Made by a program: the position numbers and the translations under genes | Source: an uncultured SAR116 cluster alpha proteobacterium | GTDB taxonomy: Bacteria > Pseudomonadota > Alphaproteobacteria > Puniceispirillales > Marisalimonadaceae | Direction of reading: 5' to 3' | Assembly (NCBI GenBank): GCA_902619615.1 | Contig: CACNFD010000003.1 | Location: 62,001 to 126,000, forward strand | Length of the DNA: 64,000 nt | Shown here: piece by piece, positions 37,803 to 45,394 of the stretch | How the letters are laid out: the number at the start of each line of letters is the position of its first letter | How positions within the stretch are numbered: position 1 is the first letter of the stretch | The notes under the pieces: model-generated | What the model was told of the DNA's origin: nothing | The model's input: the letters and a program-made list of their open reading frames with translations, nothing else | Database searches by the model: none

Positions 37803-38567
37803 TTATGCATCAGATTCTGCAGACGCTGCAGCCCATATTGCTAAACAGAAAGCAATTTTATTAATAACGTCAGCTATGTTATAAATAAAATTCAAGCTAT
37901 TTGCGTCAGCACCTCCCATCATGTAACCCATGAAGTATCCAATTGGGTATATAGCCCAACCAATTGTCACAATCCATCTCATTGTATTAAAGGCTGATTG
38001 TACGGATTCAGGTGCACTTTCTGCACTTACCTTACTAGCTTCACCAGCAAAAATTTCATATAGAATGAATATCCATCCAGCCATTCCAATCACAAAACCA
38101 AGAGTTGCGTTAATAAAGCCAGCTTCACCTAGATATCCACCAATTAACATTACTAAAGATCCAAGAAATAATCTCCAGAAAACTCCACCAGCAATTGCAG
38201 TACATGCTGCAAGGATTAGATAGAATTCAATCATTTGTAGTGGAACTGTGATTATCCAGTCGACATATCTAAATACTGTAGGTGACGCACCTGTGGCTAC
38301 CCACACATCTCTCATGTAGAAATAGTGAACTGCTGCAACTAAAGTAACAAGAGCACCAACAACTAGAGATGTTCTCCACTTGCCTTTTACTCTCAATGAT
38401 TCCATTAAGAAAAAAACAGTTGCTGCAACCATGGCAATAGATATTATCCAAAAACTTATACCAACAGCATCACTTGGGTCTAGATTACCACCGTGTGACC
38501 CTGCAAATGAAAGTGTTGGAAGTAGGGCTAAAAAACTAGCCGGTATTAAATATTTTAAAAAAGACAT
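37803..38567 (-). CDS. Proteorhodopsin, light-driven proton pump, predicted blue-absorbing
   Basis: A 254-residue seven-helix opsin with a signal peptide ending near LSFA (cleavage after about residue 22). Retinal binds Lys237 (IADVINKIAF). Proton acceptor Asp103, Thr107 and donor Glu114 give the DTE pattern of proton pumps; His81 corresponds to the acceptor-partner His75. The colour-tuning site, equal to position 105 of the first described proteorhodopsin, is Gln111 in VPLQMIEF, which predicts absorption near the blue, as in open-ocean types. AAGGGGAG lies 7 bases before the start. Its codons are visibly less AT-rich than those of neighbouring genes, as for a highly expressed protein. Confidence 0.97.
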   Translation of the reverse strand: MSFLKYLIPASFLALLPTLSFAGSHGGNLDPSDAVGISFWIISIAMVAATVFFLMESLRVKGKWRTSLVVGALVTLVAAVHYFYMRDVWVATGASPTVFRYVDWIITVPLQMIEFYLILAACTAIAGGVFWRLFLGSLVMLIGGYLGEAGFINATLGFVIGMAGWIFILYEIFAGEASKVSAESAPESVQSAFNTMRWIVTIGWAIYPIGYFMGYMMGGADANSLNFIYNIADVINKIAFCLAIWAAASAESDA

Positions 38568-38574
38568 TTATAAA

Positions 38575-38582
38575 CTCCCCTT
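38575..38582 (-). promoter_or_regulatory. Strong ribosome-binding site of proteorhodopsin
   Basis: AAGGGGAG on the minus strand, 7 bases before the ATG, is among the best Shine-Dalgarno matches in a window where many genes have weak ones. Confidence 0.75.
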
Positions 38583-38599
38583 ATACTTGTCATGTTTAA

Positions 38600-38627
38600 T
38601 TTCTAGCAACTGCTAGATTTAATGCAA
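38600..38627 (-). promoter_or_regulatory. Candidate proteorhodopsin promoter
   Basis: On the minus strand TTGCAT (38622-38627), a 16-base spacer and TAGAAA (38600-38605) form a moderate -35/-10 pair. A transcript would start about 38594, leaving a leader of under 30 bases with the ribosome site. The -10 and spacer lie inside the palindrome at 38602-38617. Confidence 0.4.
38602..38617. promoter_or_regulatory. Palindrome at the proteorhodopsin promoter
   Basis: TCTAGCA and TGCTAGA are perfect 7-base arms around AC, centred 42 bases before the opsin start codon. The symmetry and place over the predicted -10/spacer suggest a dimeric regulator's binding site; a short RNA stem is the alternative. 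Confidence 0.45.
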
Positions 38628-38684
38628 AATAGCACATTTAGCCAAAACAATAAAAGGGAATTTAATGTTAGGCAACAATTAAAA

Positions 38685-38697
38685 GCAATTTAATTGC
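38685..38697. repeat. Palindrome GCAATT-T-AATTGC
   Basis: Perfect 6-base arms with a single central base, flanked by four A on one side and a long T run starting at 38699 on the other. It could be a weak terminator for transcription in either direction or a protein site. Confidence 0.35.
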
Positions 38698-38749
38698 ATT
38701 TTTTTTTTATATAAATTGTTAACATATTGTTTTATATATGTTTATTTTT

Positions 38750-38764
38750 TGATAACAGTTATCA
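38750..38764. promoter_or_regulatory. Palindrome TGATAAC-A-GTTATCA
   Basis: A perfect 7-base inverted repeat with one central base, about 190 bases before the opsin start. Odd-length symmetrical sites of this type are common operators of dimeric regulators; no family can be named from the sequence alone. Confidence 0.4.
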
Positions 38765-38941
38765 TTTTCAAATAAAAATTTAGTAAATTTTCACATTTTG
38801 TTAGATTTTATACTTAAATTTTACTATTTTTTGTATAAATTTTTGTGTTATTGTATTAATTATTGTGTTCACAAAAATAAGAGTTTATTATTAGGTAGTA
38901 TTCAATCTTTTCACAAAACAAAATATCGTTTAAAATTGGGA

Positions 38942-39718
38942 TTAAATAATTAAGTTACCACGTATACTTTTTTTAACAATGTTCCAATCAGGATTATGTG
39001 GTTTTAATGCATCTGACTTTAGCTTTTCAAGAAGATTAATCCTGTAAGATTTATTATTTATAACCTTACAAATCCATTCTGATAATCTATTTTCTTCAAT
39101 GCCTAAACTACGTAGTAAAAATATTAAGGCTCTTTTTTCGCTAAAATTTTTTAACGTAACATTATTAGCATTAATTAAAGATAACCTTTTAGGTTTATTA
39201 TCTTTAAATGGAAATGCACCTGAAATTGAAATATATCCATATATTTGTTTTTCATATTTAAAGTCTTTTATTTTAACTGAGTCTATCTTTAACTTTACAA
39301 AATTGTATGCCACTCCAAGTGCTTCGGTCAAATGCATCATTTCTAACTGCTCCTCATTTAACCATAATACATTAAGATCTACTTCAGTCCCTTTACTAGG
39401 CCATTGAGTTGCAGGCACAGATCCATAAGATGATATTGATGCAGCATACACTACATCAGAGTCATATAATATTGCTGGAGTAACACAAATATTCTGACCT
39501 AACGAAAATTTTCTTTTTAGTTGATATGGCGATCTATTGGAACCAACTGATAATATTGGTATTCTATTATTAAGGTCATCACAAATACCCTTAATGAATT
39601 CTCCTTTGTAGAATGAAAAAGAATAGTTAGGAGCAAAATATGGATATTTTATTGCTCTATCAAAAGATGAATAATTAGGAAACAATTCTTCAGTAATTTT
39701 TTTATGATTAAATTTCAT
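38942..39718 (-). CDS. Unrecognised protein, possible gamma-glutamylcyclotransferase-like fold
   Basis: A 258-residue soluble protein with no signal or membrane segment. The segment ILSVGSNRSPYQLKRKF (about 54-70) followed by YGSVPATQWPSKGTEVDLNV recalls the YGSN/YGSL entry loop and central barrel of gamma-glutamylcyclotransferase-like proteins, but the match is partial and I cannot assign a function. The C-terminal 60 residues are helical and basic. It lies between argC (15 bases upstream on the same strand) and proteorhodopsin, and is probably cotranscribed with argC. ChaC at 60940 is a clear member of the same broad fold. Confidence 0.5.
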   Translation of the reverse strand: MKFNHKKITEELFPNYSSFDRAIKYPYFAPNYSFSFYKGEFIKGICDDLNNRIPILSVGSNRSPYQLKRKFSLGQNICVTPAILYDSDVVYAASISSYGSVPATQWPSKGTEVDLNVLWLNEEQLEMMHLTEALGVAYNFVKLKIDSVKIKDFKYEKQIYGYISISGAFPFKDNKPKRLSLINANNVTLKNFSEKRALIFLLRSLGIEENRLSEWICKVINNKSYRINLLEKLKSDALKPHNPDWNIVKKSIRGNLII

Positions 39719-39732
39719 GTAAAATCATATTT

Positions 39733-40677
39733 CTATAAACCTAAAGTTTCGTCAAAACCTAGAGCAATATTCATAGATTGAATGGCGGCACCTGAAGCCC
39801 CCTTTCCTAGATTGTCTAACCTAGACGAAATAATTAACTGATTATTGTCATCATTCCCAAAAATACTAATGTCAAGAAAGTTTGTTCCAACTAGATTATC
39901 TGGTCTAAAATATCCTTTATCACTAATACCTTCATTTTTTTTTAAAACTTTGATAAAGTTAGAACCTGAGTAAAATTCTTCCATTAAGCATTGTATTGTT
40001 TCAGTATTTACTTTTTCGGTAAACCAAGAAAAATGTAATGGTATAGAAACAACCATTCCTTGAATAAAATCACCAACAGATGGACTGAATATTGGTATTT
40101 TTCTTAGCTTATTATGATATATTATTTCTGGCAAATGCTTGTGGTTTAATTTAAGTCCATAGTTAAAAAAAGGTTCGTGATCCGTTTCCCGAAAATAATT
40201 AATCATTGATTTTCCACCACCTGAATAACCACTAACCGCATTTATTATAATTGGAAGATCTTGACTTAAAATACCATGTGAAATCAAGGGTTTTAAAATA
40301 ACATTTGCTCCAGTAGAATAACATCCAGGTGATGCTATACGTTTTGATTTTTCAATATTTTTTCTATAATTTTCTCCTAGCTCCGGAAGTCCATAGGACC
40401 AATTTGGATTAGTTCTATGTGCTGTGGAGGCATCAATAATTATAGGTGATTCATGCCCAAGTTCATCAGCGATTTGAACAGTTTCAACAGAAATTTCATC
40501 TGGTAAACACAAAAATGTAACATCCGATTTTGCTAACATTTCTTTTTTATAAGAAATATCTTTTCTTTTTGATTGATTAACTGACAATATATTAACATTT
40601 GGATGCTTACTTAACTTTTCATGAACTTGCAAGCCTGTTGTGCCAGTTTCTCCGTCAATAAAAATTTCTTTTTTCAT
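39733..40677 (-). CDS. argC: N-acetyl-gamma-glutamyl-phosphate reductase, type 2
   Basis: A 314-residue reductase in arginine synthesis, of the shorter type 2 class. The NADP loop is FIDGETGTTGLQVH (6-19), and the catalytic cysteine is Cys119 in ASPGCYSTGA. GKGASGAAIQSMNIALG at the C-terminus is the family signature. AAGG precedes the start by 5 bases. It is divergent from pmbA, with about 105 bases between starts that must hold both promoters. Confidence 0.94.
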   Translation of the reverse strand: MKKEIFIDGETGTTGLQVHEKLSKHPNVNILSVNQSKRKDISYKKEMLAKSDVTFLCLPDEISVETVQIADELGHESPIIIDASTAHRTNPNWSYGLPELGENYRKNIEKSKRIASPGCYSTGANVILKPLISHGILSQDLPIIINAVSGYSGGGKSMINYFRETDHEPFFNYGLKLNHKHLPEIIYHNKLRKIPIFSPSVGDFIQGMVVSIPLHFSWFTEKVNTETIQCLMEEFYSGSNFIKVLKKNEGISDKGYFRPDNLVGTNFLDISIFGNDDNNQLIISSRLDNLGKGASGAAIQSMNIALGFDETLGL

Positions 40678-40782
40678 AATTACCTTTTATGTATTTATAA
40701 AGTTGCAACAATTAAAACAGTATATTAATAAAGCATATATAAATCTTTTGTAAATTCTCTTTTTAATAGGAACAACTTTTAA

Positions 40783-42141
40783 ATGTCTGCAAAAAAACTT
40801 AACGATAAAGATATTATGAACCTACTTATAGACACAGCTATTGCAAATGGAGCAACAAGTGTGGACTGTGTATTATCAAGAAGTCGTGGCGTATCAATTA
40901 CCAGAAGATTAGGTAAAGATGAAAATATTCAGAGGTATGAAGACTTTGACACTGGTTTAAGAGTATTTATTGACAATAAAATATCATCAGTTTCAACTAA
41001 TGAAAATTCTGAGCAAGCACTCAAAGAAGTGGCAAAAAGAGCTGTTGAAATGGCTAAAATTGCTCCAAAAGATGAATACAGCCTTATAGCCAGCAAAGAG
41101 TTACTTCAACAATTTCCAATAAAAGAGGATAAATTTATTGATAGTTATGATTCTGTAGAACCAAGTGTTGATATAATTAGAGATAGAGCTTCAGAGGTTG
41201 AAGATATAGCCTTAAGTGTTAAGGGTATTACTAATAGTGACGGTGCAGATGCTTCATGGGGCGAAGGTGAAACGCTCTTGATGACATCTAATGGTTTTTT
41301 TGGATCATCAAAAAAATCTAATCATAGTGTATCAGTAGTTGTTATTGCTGAAAAAAATGGGAAGATGGAAAGAGACTATGACTACTCCTCAAAAGTTTAT
41401 GGTGAAGATCTAAAAGATGGAAAAAAAATTGGCTATGAAGCTGCAAAGAAAACATTAGCTAGAATTGGCGCTAAAAAACCAGTTACCGGACAATACCCAG
41501 TTATATTTGACCCAAGAGTATCTAGGTCAATTGCAAGTCACTTTGCATCAGCTATTAATGGATCATCAATAGCACGCAAAACTAGTTTTTTAAAAGATTG
41601 CTTAAATAATAAAATCGCAAATAAATGTGTTACTTTAATTGATGACCCTTATCTTAAAAGAGGTTTAGGCTCAAGATTGTTTGATGCAGAGGGCTTAGGG
41701 ACGTCTAATCAAGTTTTAATTAAGGATGGGGTGCTTGAAAATTGGTTATTAGATTTATCATCTGCAAAACAATTAAATATATCACCAACTGCAAATGCAA
41801 AAAGAGGCATCAGTGGTCCGCCTGCACCTGGAACAACTAATTTGATGCTATTACCAGGTGAAGATACACCTGAAAGCCTTATTTCTTCTGTAGGCAATGG
41901 TTTTTATGTCACAGATATGATTGGTAGCAGTGTCTCTATTGTTACTGGTGACTATAGCCGTGGTGCTAGTGGTTTTTGGATAAAAAACGGTGAATTATCA
42001 ACTCCTATTACAGAAGCAACTATAGCAGGTAATTTAAAGGATATGTTCATGACACTCAAACCAGCTAATGATCTTGATTTTTCACATTCTATAAATTGCC
42101 CAACTATGTTAATCGAGGGTATGACAATCGCAGGTAATTAA
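40783..42141 (+). CDS. pmbA: TldE/PmbA protease subunit
   Basis: A 452-residue partner of TldD. It has the shared TldD/PmbA fold (SRSRGVSITRRLGKDENIQRYEDFDTGLRVF-like start, split here as SRGVSITRRLGKD and DTGLRVFIDNK) but no HEXXXH zinc motif, as expected for the non-catalytic subunit. The C-terminal half has GTSNQVLIKDGVLENWLLD and the final NCPTMLIEGMTIAGN. Its stop is directly followed by the TTG start of the phosphatase gene. pmbA commonly lies at the head of the lipid A gene group in alphaproteobacteria, as here. Confidence 0.93.
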   Translation: MSAKKLNDKDIMNLLIDTAIANGATSVDCVLSRSRGVSITRRLGKDENIQRYEDFDTGLRVFIDNKISSVSTNENSEQALKEVAKRAVEMAKIAPKDEYSLIASKELLQQFPIKEDKFIDSYDSVEPSVDIIRDRASEVEDIALSVKGITNSDGADASWGEGETLLMTSNGFFGSSKKSNHSVSVVVIAEKNGKMERDYDYSSKVYGEDLKDGKKIGYEAAKKTLARIGAKKPVTGQYPVIFDPRVSRSIASHFASAINGSSIARKTSFLKDCLNNKIANKCVTLIDDPYLKRGLGSRLFDAEGLGTSNQVLIKDGVLENWLLDLSSAKQLNISPTANAKRGISGPPAPGTTNLMLLPGEDTPESLISSVGNGFYVTDMIGSSVSIVTGDYSRGASGFWIKNGELSTPITEATIAGNLKDMFMTLKPANDLDFSHSINCPTMLIEGMTIAGN

Positions 42142-42804
42142 TTGGTAGACACATCGAAAAAAGTAAAATTTAATAGAATTTTAGCTTGGTTAGATATGAT
42201 TGTGAAAGATCATGGATTTTTGAGATTTTGTTATCACAATTTTCATCAAGTTGATGAAAAATTGTATAGATCAAATATGCCTACACCCCTTAGAATAAAG
42301 CAATATAGTAAACTTGGAATAAAAACCATTATAAATCTTAGAGGTATTAGAAAAGATGGTGGATGGTTGTTAGAAAATGAGGCTTGTGAAAAATATAACA
42401 TAAAATTGATAGATTTTAGAGCAAGATCTCGCGCTGCTCCAGAAAAAGATATGATTTTCAAAGCTAAAAAATTATTCAATACTATTAAATATCCAGCTTT
42501 AATTCATTGCAAATCAGGTGCTGACAGAGCAGGCATTATGTGCGCCCTATACATGCTTGCCTACAAAAAAGAAACTCCTTATATTGCAAAAAGACAGCTA
42601 TCTTGGAAGTATCTACATATAAAATGGGCTAAACCAGGAGTTTTAGATAGTTTTGTTGAAGAATATTCAAAACAATATTCAAAAAATAAAATGAAGTTTT
42701 TAGACTGGGTTAAAGAAAGATATAATCCAGAAAAATTGGAAAGTAATTTTCGATCTGTCTGGTGGGCTAATAGATTATTAGATGATTTTTTGAAAAGGGA
42801 ATAA
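42142..42804 (+). CDS. Cys-based phosphatase of the tyrosine/dual-specificity type
   Basis: A 220-residue protein with the phosphatase P-loop HCKSGADRAG: Cys123 is the nucleophile and Arg129 binds phosphate. The N-terminal LYRSNMPTPLRIKQYSKLGIKTIINLRG (split as LYRSNMPTP and GIKTIINLRG) is the usual first strand of this fold, and Asp91 in LIDFRARSR may be the general acid. The start is TTG, immediately after the pmbA stop, with AGG 7 bases before it. It precedes the lipid A genes and could act on a lipid or sugar phosphate, as PTPMT1-like enzymes do; protein dephosphorylation is the alternative. Confidence 0.8.
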   Translation: MVDTSKKVKFNRILAWLDMIVKDHGFLRFCYHNFHQVDEKLYRSNMPTPLRIKQYSKLGIKTIINLRGIRKDGGWLLENEACEKYNIKLIDFRARSRAAPEKDMIFKAKKLFNTIKYPALIHCKSGADRAGIMCALYMLAYKKETPYIAKRQLSWKYLHIKWAKPGVLDSFVEEYSKQYSKNKMKFLDWVKERYNPEKLESNFRSVWWANRLLDDFLKRE

Positions 42805-42811
42805 TTTTTTC

Positions 42812-44593
42812 TTAAGTTTCTGTATGATATAATTTTTTGTAATATTCAGATCTTTTGATTAAATCTTTATGTTTTCCTGCATCTACAATTTTACCCTTAC
42901 TAAATAAAATTATTTGATCTGAATTTATTATTGTGGACAACCTATGCGCAATAGTGATTGTTGTCTTATTTTTTGTTAGTTTTTGAAGTGTTTTATTAAT
43001 TTCACTTTCAGTTTCAGAATCAAGAGAACTTGTTGCCTCGTCTAAAAGTAAGATCGGAGCATCTTTTAGAATGGCTCTAGCAATTGATATACGCTGCCTT
43101 TGCCCTCCAGATAATGTATTACCACCCTCTCCAACAACTGTATTATAACCATCTAAAGAATTAGTTATAAAATCGTGTATATCTGCATTAATTGCTGCTT
43201 TTTTAATTTTATGATCTGAAGCATCTAAGTTACCAAATCGAATATTCTCCATAAAACTTTTATTATAAATTATAGTTTCCTGGCTAACCAATGAAATATT
43301 ATTTCGAAGGGACTTTAAGCTAATATCTCTAATGTTTTTTTCATTAATTAAAATTTGTCCATTTATTGGGTCATAAAATCTTGAAATTAAATTAATGATT
43401 GTTGACTTTCCAGACCCACTTTGTCCAACCAGTGCAACTTTAGAACCTGGGTTTATTTCAAAGTTAATATCATCTAAAACTTTGTTCTTTTTGTTGTATC
43501 CAAAACTTACTGCTTTAAAAGTTATTTTTGGTGGTTTGTTTTTTATTATTTTTAAATTAGGAGCAGATGATAAACTTTTAATTTTTGGAGTGATTTTTAA
43601 TTGTGTATAAATCCTTCCTAAAGCCGAAAGAGCTTCTTGAAAAACAGTATTGAATGTCCCCAATGCTCTTGCAGGTTGTGCAATCATTATCAATGCTGTT
43701 ACATAACCCACAACACTTCCAGGAGATAATTCTCCTATTGATACACGGTAACTTGCAAAACCAATTACACTAGCTGCTGCAACTCCTCCTAAGATTTCTA
43801 AAATAGGCAACACTTTTGCTCTTCCTATTACTAAACTGAACATTTTTTTAAATAATGAGTTCAATTCGCCTTTGGATCTATTAATTTCCATATTCTCTAA
43901 ATTATACGATTTAACCATTCTTATACCTTGAAGCATCTCAGTAAGTGTGGAAGTGACTATTTCCATTTGTTCTTGAAGAGATGTTGCGATGATATTTTGT
44001 TTTTTTCCAACCTTAATAACAGGCCTCAAGGCTAGTGGGTAAATCACTATAACCAATATTGATAAAAGCCAATCTAACCAAATAAGATAAAATAGTAATG
44101 CTATAACTGTAAAAGTATCCCTAACTAAATTATTTGTAGCTCTCTCAAAACCCTCTCTAATTAAAATAACATCATTCATTATCCTAGAAACATGATTGCC
44201 TGATGATAATTTATTCAATTCAGCTAAGTCAGCAGTTATCAATTGCTTAGAAAGTTTTTTTTGAATGTCCACAGAGATTGATAATGAGATTTTAGAAACT
44301 TGACGTATTTGGAAAAACATTGAAATTCCCCTGACAATCGCAACAAAAGCAATAATGAAAGGGAAAATAATCCAATTATTATTGTCATCAAGCAAACCAT
44401 CAAAAACCAATTGTATTAAGTAGGGATATATGGAGGCAGTGGCTGCGACAACAATTAATAATATAAAAGCTAAAACTAAATCAATCTTATATTTGGATAC
44501 AAAATCATTCCAAAATTCTCTAATTAAACTTTTATTTTGGTTTTTTATTATTTGGTTTTTTTTCATATCAATCCAACTTACTATATTCTTCAT
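42812..44593 (-). CDS. MsbA-like lipid flippase / ABC exporter
   Basis: A 593-residue half-transporter: six membrane helices in the first 310 residues, then a nucleotide-binding domain with Walker A GQSGSGKST, signature LSGGQRQR and Walker B ILLLDEATSSLD, with the switch His in IAHRLSTI. Homodimers of this class flip lipid A core (MsbA) or export other lipids. It lies beside the lipid A genes, on the opposite strand, and is the best candidate for the lipid A flippase. An ABC exporter of other amphiphiles cannot be excluded. Its start is divergent from the DUF374 acyltransferase. Confidence 0.85.
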   Translation of the reverse strand: MKNIVSWIDMKKNQIIKNQNKSLIREFWNDFVSKYKIDLVLAFILLIVVAATASIYPYLIQLVFDGLLDDNNNWIIFPFIIAFVAIVRGISMFFQIRQVSKISLSISVDIQKKLSKQLITADLAELNKLSSGNHVSRIMNDVILIREGFERATNNLVRDTFTVIALLFYLIWLDWLLSILVIVIYPLALRPVIKVGKKQNIIATSLQEQMEIVTSTLTEMLQGIRMVKSYNLENMEINRSKGELNSLFKKMFSLVIGRAKVLPILEILGGVAAASVIGFASYRVSIGELSPGSVVGYVTALIMIAQPARALGTFNTVFQEALSALGRIYTQLKITPKIKSLSSAPNLKIIKNKPPKITFKAVSFGYNKKNKVLDDINFEINPGSKVALVGQSGSGKSTIINLISRFYDPINGQILINEKNIRDISLKSLRNNISLVSQETIIYNKSFMENIRFGNLDASDHKIKKAAINADIHDFITNSLDGYNTVVGEGGNTLSGGQRQRISIARAILKDAPILLLDEATSSLDSETESEINKTLQKLTKNKTTITIAHRLSTIINSDQIILFSKGKIVDAGKHKDLIKRSEYYKKLYHTET

Positions 44594-44695
44594 TTTAATC
44601 TATAGTATTAATTATGTGTATGGATAGTTATTTTGTTTTGTGTAAATTTAATTTAATACTGAATTTTAAATATATGTAGTAATTTGGATTTTTAA

Positions 44696-45367
44696 ATGCG
44701 TGTTTTAAAACGTTTAAGTAAAACTAGTATAGGCCAGAGACTAATTGGGTTTCTCTTTTATTTTATAACAAAATTAATTTCATGTTCAATTAGATGGGAA
44801 TATTTTGAGCAAAGCAGAAAATCAAAAATTTTTGATAATAGACATAAATATATTTTTTGTTGCTGGCACAATAAGTTATTTTTAGGCCCTCATCTTTTAC
44901 CAAGAAATAGAGTGATTAATGCACTTCAGTCCAGCCATTCTGACGGAATGATTACTTCTCTAGCATTTCAATATCTTGGCATGAATGTAATATTAGGCTC
45001 CTCAAAAAGAGGAGGAATACAAGCTTTTAGGAAAATGGTAAGATGTTTACAATTGGGTGAAAGTATAGCGATTACACCAGATGGGCCTAAAGGACCTAAA
45101 GAAAAAGTCAAAGAAGGCGTTATTAAACTAGCACAAATGACTAATACGCCAATCATCCCTTTGGTATGGGCTACTAGAAAATTTAAAACAATTAATTCAT
45201 GGGATAACTTTGTTTTACCATATCCCTTTTCAAAAGGAATATATAGTTTTGGGAAACCGATATATATTAAAAAAAAAATTAATTTAGATAAATTTGAACT
45301 TGAAAGACAAAATCTTGAAAATGAAATCAAAAGACTAACAAAAATATTAGAAAGAAGAATTAATTGA
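44696..45367 (+). CDS. DUF374 lysophospholipid acyltransferase family protein
   Basis: A 223-residue protein with an N-terminal membrane-associated segment and the acyltransferase-like motifs HNKLFLGP (about residue 58) and ITPDGPKGP (about 124-132), a DUF374 signature. In alphaproteobacteria this gene lies directly before waaA, as here (27 bases between). A role in lipid A or phospholipid acyl transfer is inferred from the fold and the position; the reaction has not been defined. Confidence 0.85.
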   Translation: MRVLKRLSKTSIGQRLIGFLFYFITKLISCSIRWEYFEQSRKSKIFDNRHKYIFCCWHNKLFLGPHLLPRNRVINALQSSHSDGMITSLAFQYLGMNVILGSSKRGGIQAFRKMVRCLQLGESIAITPDGPKGPKEKVKEGVIKLAQMTNTPIIPLVWATRKFKTINSWDNFVLPYPFSKGIYSFGKPIYIKKKINLDKFELERQNLENEIKRLTKILERRIN

Positions 45368-45394
45368 ACCTTATAATAAATTTTGGAACTTACA

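Larger units (their letters stand above)
38568..38941. other. Control region upstream of proteorhodopsin (374 bases)
   Basis: The longest gene-free stretch in the window. Near the opsin it holds the ribosome site, a candidate promoter and three palindromes (separate entries). The remaining part, about 38765-38941, is almost pure A and T with repeated TTGTGTTATTG-like words around 38840-38870 and TTTTCACA words near 38787 and 38911. I see no small gene, tRNA or known riboswitch. Confidence 0.5.

Noticed and set aside
37930..38223. 97-residue open frame antisense to proteorhodopsin
   Set aside because: No ribosome site, no recognisable protein, and it mirrors the opsin codons.
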